Shown piece by piece: positions 1 to 7,995 of a stretch of 64,000 bases of DNA. Position 1 is the stretch's first letter. The number at the start of each line of letters is the position of its first letter. The DNA is from an uncultured Roseateles sp. (GTDB taxonomy: Bacteria; Pseudomonadota; Gammaproteobacteria; Burkholderiales; Burkholderiaceae_C), in contig NZ_CAMFJS010000004.1 in the NCBI RefSeq assembly GCF_945956965.1, positions 62,001-126,000 of the forward strand, written 5' to 3'. The notes beneath the pieces are model-generated. The model was not told where the DNA came from, ran no database searches, and saw nothing but the letters and a program-made list of their open reading frames with translations. The translations under genes and the position numbers were made by a program.

Positions 1-1
1 G

Positions 2-538
2 AACAGCGGTGGCATGCAAACCCGCGGCGTTGACTTGACTGCCAACTACGCTGAGAAGGTGGGCCCTGGCCGCTTGAACAGCCGTCTGTCCTATACCCAC
101 CTGATTGAAGGCTGGACCCAAGCAACGCCTGAGGACGTCAAAGACTCCTACAAGGGCGAAGTCGGCGCACCCACGAACAAGTGGACCTTCAATCTGGGCT
201 ATGACTTCGGCAACTGGAGCGTCTCGACCACGACCACCTACATCGGTGAGTCGTATCTGGACGACCAATTCGCCAGCAAGTACTTGAACGACTCGAAGAA
301 CTATCCCCTGTTCAACCAGAACAGCTTCAAGATCGCGTCCAAGACTTACTTCGATCTGCAAGGCAGCTACAAGTTCGGCAAGGCTCAGGTCTATGTGGGT
401 GTGGATAACGCCTTCGACACCAAGGCACCTCCAATCATCACTGGCCTGCCAGGCAACACCACCGGTGCTGAAACCGCTGCTAGCGTCTACGACCCGATCG
501 GTCGCCGCTACTACGTCGGTATCCGCTACAGCATGTAA
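2..538 (+). CDS. TonB-dependent receptor, C-terminal part (5' truncated by window)
   Basis: The reading frame is open from base 2, so the gene starts before the window and only the last 178 residues are present. They show the alternating aromatic beta-strand pattern of an outer membrane barrel. Typical pieces are GGMQTRGVDL near the left edge, VYVGVDNAFDTKAPP in the penultimate strands and the terminal strand RRYYVGIRYSM. The C-terminal end is characteristic of TonB-dependent receptors, which take up siderophores, cobalamin or oligosaccharides across the outer membrane with energy from TonB-ExbBD. The plug domain and substrate clues lie outside the window. A strong terminator follows. Confidence 0.88.
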   Translation, partial: NSGGMQTRGVDLTANYAEKVGPGRLNSRLSYTHLIEGWTQATPEDVKDSYKGEVGAPTNKWTFNLGYDFGNWSVSTTTTYIGESYLDDQFASKYLNDSKNYPLFNQNSFKIASKTYFDLQGSYKFGKAQVYVGVDNAFDTKAPPIITGLPGNTTGAETAASVYDPIGRRYYVGIRYSM

Positions 539-582
539 GCTGGCTTGACGCGCTGATTGCAAGATCAGCGCTGTGATTGCCG

Positions 583-618
583 AACCGGCACATTGCTCGC
601 AATGTGCCGGTTTTTTTT
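583..618 (+). terminator. Rho-independent terminator of the TonB receptor gene
   Basis: A perfect 13-bp stem (AACCGGCACATTG with CAATGTGCCGGTT) closes a CTCG tetraloop and is followed by a T tract ending at 618. It lies 45 nt after the receptor stop codon and separates it from the next gene. Confidence 0.95.
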
Positions 619-707
619 GCCTGTTTGACGGCGGCACTGCCTGCAGGCTTGTGGCGCGAGCATTGCCTAGAATGCCCGCTCCAGTAGAGGAAGAGAGAGA
701 AAGAACA

Positions 708-1973
708 ATGACCGCAGCCCAGCCCCGCCAAGCCGACTCATCCGGCGCGCCTGCCTCCGTGCCGGATCGTTGCGATGTGCTCATCGTCGGCGCCGGCCCT
801 GCCGGCAATGCCTGCGCGCGGGTGCTGGCCCAAGCTGGGCTGGACGTGCTTTTGGTGGATCAGCAACCGCAGGGCCGCGACAAGATTTGTGGCGACGGCC
901 TGATTCCCGACGCCCACGCGGCGCTCAAGCGTCTGGGCCTGCTGGATCAGGTGATGAGCCAGTCTCAGCATGTCACGCATGTGGGCTGCATCGGGCCGCG
1001 CGGCGGGCGCATCGATGTGCCGGGCACGCTGGCCGTCTTGCCGCGCCGCCAGTTGGACAATTTGATGTGCCAGGCCGCGCAAGACGCCGGCGCCAAGTTC
1101 CTGGCCCCGGCCCGCTTCGAGAAGCCGTTGGAAGATGCACAGGGCCGCGTCAACGGCGCCTTGCTCAAGGTGGGCGATGCGCTGGTGGAGGTGCAGGCGC
1201 AGTGGCTGATTCTGGCCACCGGCGCGGTGCCCAAGGCGCTTCAGGCGGCCGGCATGTGCGAGCGCCACACGCCCAGCGGCGTGGCCTTGCGGGGCTATGT
1301 GCGCGCGCCCGAGATGGTGGGCAAGATCAAGGCGCTGGAAATCGTCTGGGGTGAGGCGGTGCGGCCCGGCTATGCCTGGATCTTTCCGGCGCCCGACAAC
1401 TGCTTCAACGTCGGCGTCGGCGTGACCGACAGCCATTCCGCCGTGGGTGGCAAGGGCAGCAAGAAAGAGCTGAACCTGCGCAACATCCTCGACGCCTTCG
1501 TGGCCAGCTATGCGCCCGCCGCCGAGCTGATGCGCGTGGGCGAGGTGGTGGGCGACTTCAAGGGCGCGCCCCTGCGCTGCAGCTTGAATGGCGCGCGCTG
1601 GAGCCGGCCCGGCTTGATGGTCACCGGCGAGGCCGCCGGCAGCACTTATTCCTTCACCGGCGAAGGCATTGGCAAGGCGATGGAAACCGGCATGCTGGTG
1701 GCCGACGCCATCCTGGCCGGCCGCGCCAAGAACCACACCGAAGGTGAGGTGCGCCAGGCCTATGAGCTCAGCCTCAAGGCCTTGAAGCCCAAGTTCGATC
1801 TCTACCACCGCGCCAACCGCGTCAATGCCTTCCCCTTGTTGGCCGACATCTTGATCTGGCGCGCCCAGCGCAGCCCGCGCCTGTTGCAGCGCATGAGCGG
1901 CGTGCTCAATGAGACCAGCAACCCGGGCAATCTGGTCAGCCTCAAAGGCTTCTCGCGGCTCTTTCTCGAATAA
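708..1973 (+). CDS. FAD-dependent oxidoreductase, geranylgeranyl reductase family
   Basis: The 421-residue protein has an N-terminal Rossmann motif (VLIVGAGPAGNACA, about residues 24-37), then the KICGDGL motif typical of the geranylgeranyl reductase/digeranylgeranylglycerophospholipid reductase family. A second FAD contact, GEAAGSTYSFTGEGIGKA, lies near residue 305. Family members reduce isoprenoid double bonds or act as PHBH-like monooxygenases, and the substrate cannot be told from sequence. ATG 708 is chosen because it follows a purine-rich RBS (GAGGAAGAGAGAGAAAG). The frame is open further upstream, but that would run back into the terminator. The class II amidotransferase gene follows after 14 nt and is probably co-transcribed. 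Confidence 0.82.
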   Translation: MTAAQPRQADSSGAPASVPDRCDVLIVGAGPAGNACARVLAQAGLDVLLVDQQPQGRDKICGDGLIPDAHAALKRLGLLDQVMSQSQHVTHVGCIGPRGGRIDVPGTLAVLPRRQLDNLMCQAAQDAGAKFLAPARFEKPLEDAQGRVNGALLKVGDALVEVQAQWLILATGAVPKALQAAGMCERHTPSGVALRGYVRAPEMVGKIKALEIVWGEAVRPGYAWIFPAPDNCFNVGVGVTDSHSAVGGKGSKKELNLRNILDAFVASYAPAAELMRVGEVVGDFKGAPLRCSLNGARWSRPGLMVTGEAAGSTYSFTGEGIGKAMETGMLVADAILAGRAKNHTEGEVRQAYELSLKALKPKFDLYHRANRVNAFPLLADILIWRAQRSPRLLQRMSGVLNETSNPGNLVSLKGFSRLFLE

Positions 1974-1987
1974 GGGGGCGGCATCCC

Positions 1988-2743
1988 ATGTGTCAACTCT
2001 TGGGCATGAATGCCAATACGCCGACCGATGTGATGTTCAGCTTCACCGGCCTGGCCACCCGCGCGGAGGAGCACAAAGACGGCTTTGGCATCGCTTTCTT
2101 CGAAGGCCGTGGCCTGCGCCATTTTGTGGACCACCACAGCGCCCGTGTCTCGCCGCTGGCCAAGCTGGTGCAGGACTATCCAATCAAGAGCGATAACGTC
2201 ATCGCCCATATTCGCAAGGCCACGCAGGGCCAGGTGGCGCTGGAAAACACCCACCCCTTCCAGCGCGAGCTGTGGGGCCGCTACTGGGTGTTTGCGCATA
2301 ACGGCAATTTGAAGGATTTCCATCCCCGTTTGCACGCCGCCTTTCGGCCGGTGGGTGACACCGACAGCGAGCGCGCGTTTTGCTGGCTGATGCAAGAGCT
2401 GGCCAAAGCCCATTGCGCCGTGCCCAGCATCGAGGAGCTGACCCACACCTTGCGTGAGCTGTGCCCGCAGCTCAATGCTTTCGGCACTTTCAATATGCTT
2501 TTGTCTAACGGCCAGGCGCTGTGGGCGCATGGCTCAACGCACCTGCACTACCTCTTGCGCCGCCACCCCTTCGGCCGCGTGCATTTGCAAGACGAAGACC
2601 TCAGCATGGACTTCGCCTCCCAAACCACGGCACAAGACCGGGTGGCCATCATCGCCACCGAGCCGCTGACCCGCGACGAACCCTGGGTGGCTTTTGCGCC
2701 GGGCGAGTTGAAGGTGTTTGTGGACGGCGCCGTGCGCGCCTGA
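1988..2743 (+). CDS. Class II glutamine amidotransferase, YafJ-like
   Basis: A 251-residue N-terminal-nucleophile amidotransferase domain with no synthase domain attached. Cys2 (MCQLLGMN) is the expected nucleophile once Met1 is removed. HIRKAT, THPFQRE and FAHNGNL are the glutamine-binding segments of the GATase_4/YafJ family. The enzyme should hydrolyse glutamine or a gamma-glutamyl compound; the physiological substrate of stand-alone YafJ proteins is not established. It lies 14 nt after the flavoprotein gene, which suggests one transcript but does not show a common pathway. Confidence 0.86.
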   Translation: MCQLLGMNANTPTDVMFSFTGLATRAEEHKDGFGIAFFEGRGLRHFVDHHSARVSPLAKLVQDYPIKSDNVIAHIRKATQGQVALENTHPFQRELWGRYWVFAHNGNLKDFHPRLHAAFRPVGDTDSERAFCWLMQELAKAHCAVPSIEELTHTLRELCPQLNAFGTFNMLLSNGQALWAHGSTHLHYLLRRHPFGRVHLQDEDLSMDFASQTTAQDRVAIIATEPLTRDEPWVAFAPGELKVFVDGAVRA

Positions 2744-2862
2744 GCGCAGCGGCCAGTGGCGTGGTGCCCGTGTTGCCCCGCGCAGGCCGCCATTCAACGC
2801 GGCAATCCGCAGCTCGCCGCATCGGCCGCTGCCGCGCGGCGACCCTGACCTAGACTGCCCTC

Positions 2863-3996
2863 ATGACACAGGACAACAAGCTCAGCCTGCACTGGAGCCA
2901 ATGGGTTTGCCCCGGCCCGCGGCGCAAGTTCAGCGCCGATGAAATGGCGCGGGCCGGCCAGCAGCCCTGGCCCAAGGCGATTGACGGCTATGTTATGGGC
3001 AATGTGGCCGTGCTGCTGGCGATCAACTACCTGGAGATGTCGCGCCACTGGGCTCTGGCGATCTGCTTGGGCGTGCTGGCAGCGAGCTATGCGGTGTTGG
3101 CCGTGGCACGCGTTTTGTGGCGCGCGCCGACGCGGCTGAACCTCAACCTCAGCACCCTGGCGCTGGCGCTGGCCAGCATTGGGCTGATCCTTTTGTTCAA
3201 GTTCTGGCCGCCCCTGCAGCTGGATCAAAAAGCACGGCTGGTCACCAGCACGGCGCTGCTGGGCGGCATGGTGATGGTGTCGCTGGCTTGGTGGTTCCTG
3301 ATCATCCTGCGGGTGCAGCAGATCGAGGCCCGCCTGCGTGAGCTGGACGAGCAAGCGCACAGCGTGCAACTGGCGCGCCGCTTGGCCACGGCGCAGATCC
3401 AGCCGCACTTCCTCTTCAACACCCTGGCCTCGGTGCAGCATTGGGTGGACACGCAAGACGCCCGTGCCGGCAGCACGCTGCGCGCCTTCACCGCCTATCT
3501 GCGCGCCACCCTGCCCATGTTCGAGCGTGAGGCGCTGAGCCTGGACGAGGAGCTGCAGATCGTGCGCAACTACCTGCTGGTGATGCAGGCCCGCCTGGGC
3601 AGCCGCTTGAGCTGGACCATAGACGCCGACCCCGCCCTGGCCCCGCTGCAGTTGCCGCCGGGTCTGCTGTTGACCTTGGTGGAAAACGCCATCGGCCACG
3701 GCATCGAGCCCAGCTTGCGCGGCGGCCGCATTGCGGTGCGTGCCCAGCAGGCGGGCGACTGGCTGCGGCTGGAGGTGCAGGACGACGGCGTAGGCCTGTC
3801 TGGCGCCGCAGATGCAGGCCCTGCTGCACAAGCCCCCGGTGCCAACGCTGGCGTCGGCACTGGTGGTGTTGGCCTGAACAATGCGCGCGCCCGCCTGGCT
3901 CAGCTGCACGGCGCGGCCGCCCGCTTGAGCCTGCAGGCGCAAGCGCCGGGTTGCTTGGCGCTGGTCGAGATTCCCAAGCCGAAAGAACACGCATGA
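2863..3996 (+). CDS. LytS/YehU-type sensor histidine kinase
   Basis: A 377-residue membrane kinase. Four hydrophobic helices occupy roughly residues 43-150, followed by a short coiled linker. The His_kinase domain carries the phospho-acceptor His in QIQPHFLFNTL, and the HATPase has an N box (LVENAIGHG) and G boxes (DDGVGL, GVGLNNARARL). There is no recognisable extracytoplasmic sensor domain, so the signal is probably sensed in or at the membrane. The stop codon overlaps the start of the LytTR regulator gene (ATGA), the standard arrangement for a cognate pair. No clear Shine-Dalgarno sequence precedes ATG 2863. Confidence 0.9.
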   Translation: MTQDNKLSLHWSQWVCPGPRRKFSADEMARAGQQPWPKAIDGYVMGNVAVLLAINYLEMSRHWALAICLGVLAASYAVLAVARVLWRAPTRLNLNLSTLALALASIGLILLFKFWPPLQLDQKARLVTSTALLGGMVMVSLAWWFLIILRVQQIEARLRELDEQAHSVQLARRLATAQIQPHFLFNTLASVQHWVDTQDARAGSTLRAFTAYLRATLPMFEREALSLDEELQIVRNYLLVMQARLGSRLSWTIDADPALAPLQLPPGLLLTLVENAIGHGIEPSLRGGRIAVRAQQAGDWLRLEVQDDGVGLSGAADAGPAAQAPGANAGVGTGGVGLNNARARLAQLHGAAARLSLQAQAPGCLALVEIPKPKEHA

Positions 3997-4775
3997 ACGC
4001 CAAGACACGCGTCACCGCCCTGATTGCCGACGACGAAGAAGCTCCGCGCGAACAACTGCGCGCGGCTCTGCAGCGGCAATGGCCCGAGCTGCAGATCGTG
4101 GCCGCCAGCGAGAACGGTGTGGACGCCTGGGACGATGCCCTGGCGCATGAGCCGCAGCTGTGTTTTCTGGACATCCGCATGCCGGGCCTGAGCGGCCTGG
4201 AGGTGGCGCGCCGCCTGGCCGAGCTGGCCGAGCCGCCGCAGGTGGTCTTTGTGACGGCCTATGGTGACCATGCCTTGCAGGCCTTCGAGGCCGGCGCCAT
4301 CGACTATCTGATGAAGCCGGTGGATGAGGCCCGCCTGGCCCAATGCCTGGCCAAGCTGCGTGCCCGCCTGGCCGCGCCCAGCGCCGCCCAGAGCGTAGGG
4401 CCAGATCTGCAGGCCCTGCTGCAGCAATTGCTGCCCCAGGCCAAGCCGCGGCAGGCGCGCCCCATCCAGGCCAGCCTGGGTCGCGAAATCAAGCTGATCG
4501 CGCCCGAGGAGGTGATCTATTTCGAGAGCGACAACCGCTACACCCGCGTCATCCACCAAGGCGGCGAGGCGCTGATCCGCACGCCCTTGAAAGAGCTGCT
4601 GACCCAGCTGGATGAGGCGCAGTTCTGGCAGGTGCACCGCTCGGTGCTGGTCAACAGCCGCTGCATTGCCAGCGCCTTGCGCATCGATGAAAACAGCATG
4701 GTGCTGACGCTGCGCGGGCGTGAGGAAAAGCTGCCGGTATCGCGCCAGTTCCAGGGCTTGTTCAAGGGACAGTGA
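3993..4775 (+). CDS. LytTR-family response regulator
   Basis: A 260-residue regulator. The N-terminal receiver domain has the acidic pair (IADDEE), the phospho-acceptor Asp in CFLDIRMPGLSG, the switch Thr (FVTAYGDH) and Lys (YLMKPVD). A linker leads to a C-terminal LytTR DNA-binding domain, with IYFESDNRYTRVI and FWQVHRSVLVN as conserved segments. It resembles AlgR/LytR/YehT proteins. The start overlaps the kinase stop by four bases, so the two are translationally coupled. Targets are not visible; the M14 peptidase gene 80 bp downstream may or may not be one. Confidence 0.93.
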   Translation: MNAKTRVTALIADDEEAPREQLRAALQRQWPELQIVAASENGVDAWDDALAHEPQLCFLDIRMPGLSGLEVARRLAELAEPPQVVFVTAYGDHALQAFEAGAIDYLMKPVDEARLAQCLAKLRARLAAPSAAQSVGPDLQALLQQLLPQAKPRQARPIQASLGREIKLIAPEEVIYFESDNRYTRVIHQGGEALIRTPLKELLTQLDEAQFWQVHRSVLVNSRCIASALRIDENSMVLTLRGREEKLPVSRQFQGLFKGQ

Positions 4776-4855
4776 GCGCGCGCTGGGGCATACGCTCTGG
4801 CGAGGTCACGCGCTTTGTGCACAATGGGCCGCGACTTCTCTTCCAGTGAGTATTC

Positions 4856-6559
4856 ATGGCCGCTTTGCCGACCCCCCGCTTTGATGAGTTCTACCGTTAC
4901 GAGCCACTGACCGAGCTGCTGTTCGCCTTCGCCGAGGCGCGGCCCAATCTGGTGTCGGTGCGCTCCATCGGCAAGAGTTTTGAGGGGCGCGACATCTGGG
5001 TGCTGGTGCTCACCAATACCGCCACCGGCGCCGATGTGGACAAGCCCGCCTTCTGGCTGGACGGCAATATCCACGCTGCCGAGCTGACCGCGTCCACCAC
5101 CTGCCTCTACTACCTCAACCACTTGGTGACGGGCTACGGCGTCAACCCCGAAGTGACGCAGCTGCTGGACACGCGGGTTGTTTACATGGTGCCGCGCCTG
5201 AACCCCGACGGTGCCGAGCTGGCGCTGGCGGATCGCCCGCGCCACATCCGCTCCTCCACCCGACCATACCCCTTTGACGAAGCGCCGGTGGATGGCCTGA
5301 GCGCCGAGGATGTGGACGGCGATGGCCGCATCCTCACCATGCGCATCCGCGACCCGCATGGCGGCTACAAAAAACATGCGGATGAGCCGCGCCTGATGGT
5401 GGCACGCGAGCCGGGCGAATTCGGCGGCGAGTACTACCGCCTGATCCCCGAGGGCTTCATCAAGAACCACGACGGCCTCACCGTCACGGTCAATAAAGAC
5501 CGCGAGGGCCTGGACCTGAACCGCAACTTCCCCAGCGAATGGCGCCAGGAGTACAAACAGGTCGGCGCCGGCCCTTACCCCACCAGCGAGCCCGAGGTGC
5601 GGGCCATGGTGGACTTCATCATTGCCCACCCCAATATCGGTGCGGCCATCAGCTATCACACCCACAGTGGCGTGATCCTGCGGCCCATGGGCGGCTGCAG
5701 CGATGAGGACATGATCCCCGAGGACTTGTGGAGCTACAAACGCTTCTCGGCCCTGGGCGAAAAGCTCAGCGGCTACCCCGCCATCAGCATCTGGCACGAC
5801 TTCAAATACCACCCCAAGGAAATCATCACCGGCACGCAGGACTGGGTCTACGAGCACCTGGGGGCCTTGTTCTGGGTGGTGGAGCTGTGGTCACCGAATA
5901 AGGAAGCCGGCATCGAGGGCTATAAGTGGATCGACTGGTATCGCGAGCATCCGGTTGAAGACGACCTCAAGCTGTTGAAGTGGAGCGACGAGCAATGCGG
6001 CGGCCAGGCCCATGTGGACTGGCGGGAGTTCCATCACCCGCAGCTGGGTGACGTTGAGATCGGCGGTTGGGACAAGATGAACTTCTGGCGCAATCCGCCG
6101 CCAGCGCTGCGTGAACGCGAGGCGGCGCGCTTCCCGGCCTGGATGGATCAGATTGCGCTTTCCCTGCCCAAGCTGGAAATTCTGCGCACCGAAGTCCGCG
6201 CCCTGGGCCCCGACACCTGGCGCATCCGCCTGGCCGTGGCCAATAGCGGCTACCTGCCGGCCTATGTGACCAAGCGGGCGCTGGAGCGCAAAGTGGTGCG
6301 CGGCGTGATGTTTGAAATCCATCTGCCGGTCAATCAACCCGAGGTGAGCCTGGTCAGCGGCAAAGAGCGCATGGAAGGCCCGCAACTTGAAGGCCACGCA
6401 CCTAAGTCCAGCCAGCAAGCCTTTCTGCCCAGCCGCGAGGTCACCGCCGACCGCGCCGTGGGCGAATGGGTGGTGCGCGCCCCGCAGGGCACGCGCCTGG
6501 CGCTGACGGCTTGTGCCGACCGCGCTGGTACGGTGCGCACGGAAGTCGTGCTCGATTGA
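4856..6559 (+). CDS. M14 family zinc carboxypeptidase
   Basis: A 567-residue protein with the M14 metallocarboxypeptidase signature: the HxxE zinc pair at His73/Glu76 (NIHAAE), the third zinc ligand in YHTHSG near residue 267, and the catalytic Glu in WVVELW near residue 343. LDLNRNFPSEW is a typical substrate-binding segment. It lacks an obvious signal peptide and starts directly with the catalytic fold, so it is probably cytoplasmic. About 150 C-terminal residues (from about 420) form an extra, probably beta-rich domain. It should release C-terminal residues from peptides or act on a modified amino acid; specificity is not predictable here. Confidence 0.88.
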   Translation: MAALPTPRFDEFYRYEPLTELLFAFAEARPNLVSVRSIGKSFEGRDIWVLVLTNTATGADVDKPAFWLDGNIHAAELTASTTCLYYLNHLVTGYGVNPEVTQLLDTRVVYMVPRLNPDGAELALADRPRHIRSSTRPYPFDEAPVDGLSAEDVDGDGRILTMRIRDPHGGYKKHADEPRLMVAREPGEFGGEYYRLIPEGFIKNHDGLTVTVNKDREGLDLNRNFPSEWRQEYKQVGAGPYPTSEPEVRAMVDFIIAHPNIGAAISYHTHSGVILRPMGGCSDEDMIPEDLWSYKRFSALGEKLSGYPAISIWHDFKYHPKEIITGTQDWVYEHLGALFWVVELWSPNKEAGIEGYKWIDWYREHPVEDDLKLLKWSDEQCGGQAHVDWREFHHPQLGDVEIGGWDKMNFWRNPPPALREREAARFPAWMDQIALSLPKLEILRTEVRALGPDTWRIRLAVANSGYLPAYVTKRALERKVVRGVMFEIHLPVNQPEVSLVSGKERMEGPQLEGHAPKSSQQAFLPSREVTADRAVGEWVVRAPQGTRLALTACADRAGTVRTEVVLD

Positions 6560-6964
6560 CATCGCCCGGCGGCTGACTGGCCGGGTGGCTGGGGCTTGGG
6601 CTCAGCGTGCCGCTGGTCTGGCTGATGGCTAAGGTCTTTGTGTGCGGTGGCAACGATCCGCCGCTGAGCGATTGGCTTTTTCGTTGATGAGGCCGATCGC
6701 GCCAACGCAAGGCCAGAAGCGCACCCGGAGCAAATCGCCATGCCAACGCTGGCTCCGGTACTGCGCTTACGCGTAGATGGCTCAATTGCAAAGCCGTGCC
6801 GATGGCCTTGCTTCCCTGCGTGACTCGAACACTCGACAAATTGGCGAATGAGCTTGCCGAGCGCAAAGTGCTGGCGACGCTGGCGTCTCGCCGCCTGAGT
6901 TGATGTCAGCGCTGGCGAAGCCGACGGCGCACAGTGCGGCGGGCAGGGCGTCAGTTGCGCAGCA
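6560..6964. other. Intergenic region without a supported gene
   Basis: About 400 bp between the M14 gene and the end of the PEP-CTERM gene. A weak GC hairpin (CCCGGC/GCCGGG, about 6566-6586) follows the M14 stop. A 36-codon frame at 6577-6687 encodes a hydrophobic stretch followed by a polar tail, but it has no ATG start or RBS and was not called. The rest shows no coding character, RNA gene or repeat that I can support. Confidence 0.5.
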
Positions 6965-7639
6965 TCACTTGCTGCTACTAGCGGACTTGCGGCGCCACAG
7001 CCCAGCCAAGCCGGCCAAGCCCCCTGCCATCAGCGCCCAACTGCCCGGCTCGGGCACCGGGGCTGGGTTCAGGCTGGTCGCGTAAGCCACGTTGTCGATG
7101 GCGAAGTTCCAGCGGCAGCAGCCGTTTCCAAGGAAGATGAGGCGATTGAAGGTTTGGTCCGAGGTGAAACCGATGAATTGCAGTTCCTCCGCTGCGGGGC
7201 TCAGTTCAGCGACGTGGCGGTAGGAGCCGAAGCCATCCAGGCTGTCGCCATCCACCCTGATGGCTGTGGGAGCGCTGCGGAACCAGGCGCCGAAGGCCTT
7301 GATGGGTGCGTCAAAACGCAGCTCGGTCCCGCCGCCCCAGGCCAAGTCGATGAGCACATGGGTGCTGCCGTCGATGGTTCGCGAAGGGTCTGTGCCGGGG
7401 TCTGGGGCATCCACGTTCCAGGCGCCCTTCAGCGCGAAGCCGCTCAGACTGAGTGTTTGTGGGACGCCAAACAGGTCGTTTGTAGTGTCCTTGGTGAAGC
7501 CGTTGAAGGTCTCGGAATTGACCGCGCCTACTGCTGCCAGGAAGCTGGCTTCGCTGGTGTAGCGCACATTCGCGGCCTGGGCGGTGGCCGCCGTGCAAAG
7601 GGCGATCAGCATGGCGGCGTGGCTCAGCTTGGGCTTCAC
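6965..7639 (-). CDS. PEP-CTERM sorting domain protein
   Basis: A secreted protein of about 224 residues. The N-terminal signal peptide begins VKPKLSHAAMLIALC and ends near AQAANV. The C terminus is a textbook PEP-CTERM tail: VPEPGSW, a hydrophobic helix, then a WRRK basic cluster. Such tails direct proteins to exosortase (EpsH/XrtA-type) for processing in bacteria that make exopolysaccharide. The middle is a beta-rich domain of unknown function. GTG 7639 is preferred because it puts the signal peptide at the N terminus and has GGAG about 10 nt upstream. An in-frame extension to 7900 looks non-coding. It is divergent from the winged-helix/TPR regulator gene. Confidence 0.82.
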   Translation of the reverse strand: MKPKLSHAAMLIALCTAATAQAANVRYTSEASFLAAVGAVNSETFNGFTKDTTNDLFGVPQTLSLSGFALKGAWNVDAPDPGTDPSRTIDGSTHVLIDLAWGGGTELRFDAPIKAFGAWFRSAPTAIRVDGDSLDGFGSYRHVAELSPAAEELQFIGFTSDQTFNRLIFLGNGCCRWNFAIDNVAYATSLNPAPVPEPGSWALMAGGLAGLAGLWRRKSASSSK

Positions 7640-7995
7640 GGCTGCCGGGCTCCGAGCTTGGTGGGTTGTGGTGCTTGTGGCTGCCCCGCGAGTCCAAAGC
7701 AAATCAGCGACGGACCCAGGCCGAGAGCGACTGTCCCTGTGCCTCATCAAGTTAGGGGGCCGAGTGTCCAGGGCGTCGTGCCGTGCTCCTGCACAATCGT
7801 TCGGCGTGCTGCCCAGGTTCTGCGTGGGGCTCTGAAACTGTGTTTGAGGCTGTTTGCTGCGCATGGGGGGCTCCCTGGTGTAATGTCCATGTGGCGCCAT
7901 GGTCGGCGGCCACGCTCGGCAAGTCCTGATGGAACTCTTAGGTTTCTCTGAAGGTTTTATTCGCCAATGAAATCAACGGTTTACGGGAATCTCTC
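7640..7995. other. Divergent intergenic region between PEP-CTERM and winged-helix/TPR genes
   Basis: About 355 bp that must hold the promoters of both divergent genes. The stretch nearest the regulator gene (about 7925-7990) is clearly AT-richer than its surroundings, as expected for a promoter. I cannot name a confident -35/-10 pair or operator. Minus-strand codons upstream of GTG 7639 are open but read as low-complexity, unlike a real protein. Confidence 0.5.

Noticed and set aside
668-673. TAGAAT as a -10 box for the flavoprotein gene
   Set aside because: The hexamer is good, but no -35 element at 16-18 bp spacing is recognisable, so I did not call a promoter.
2794-4008. Long minus-strand open frame opposite the LytS-type kinase
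   Set aside because: Its protein is Gln/His/Arg-rich low complexity, and the plus-strand kinase covers the same bases with clear motifs. High GC content makes such open frames common.
6577-6687. 36-codon plus-strand frame with a hydrophobic segment after the M14 gene
   Set aside because: It has no ATG start at its beginning and no RBS. It could be a relic or a tiny membrane peptide, but support is too weak to call it.
6441-6866. Minus-strand frame with a VPEPALAW stretch resembling a PEP-CTERM tail
   Set aside because: The following residues lack a proper membrane helix and terminal Arg cluster, and the frame continues far past it into the end of the M14 gene on the other strand. Judged a coincidence.
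7640-7900. N-terminal extension of the PEP-CTERM protein
   Set aside because: It would bury the signal peptide about 85 residues inside the protein. The extension has random-looking composition, and GTG 7639 has an RBS.
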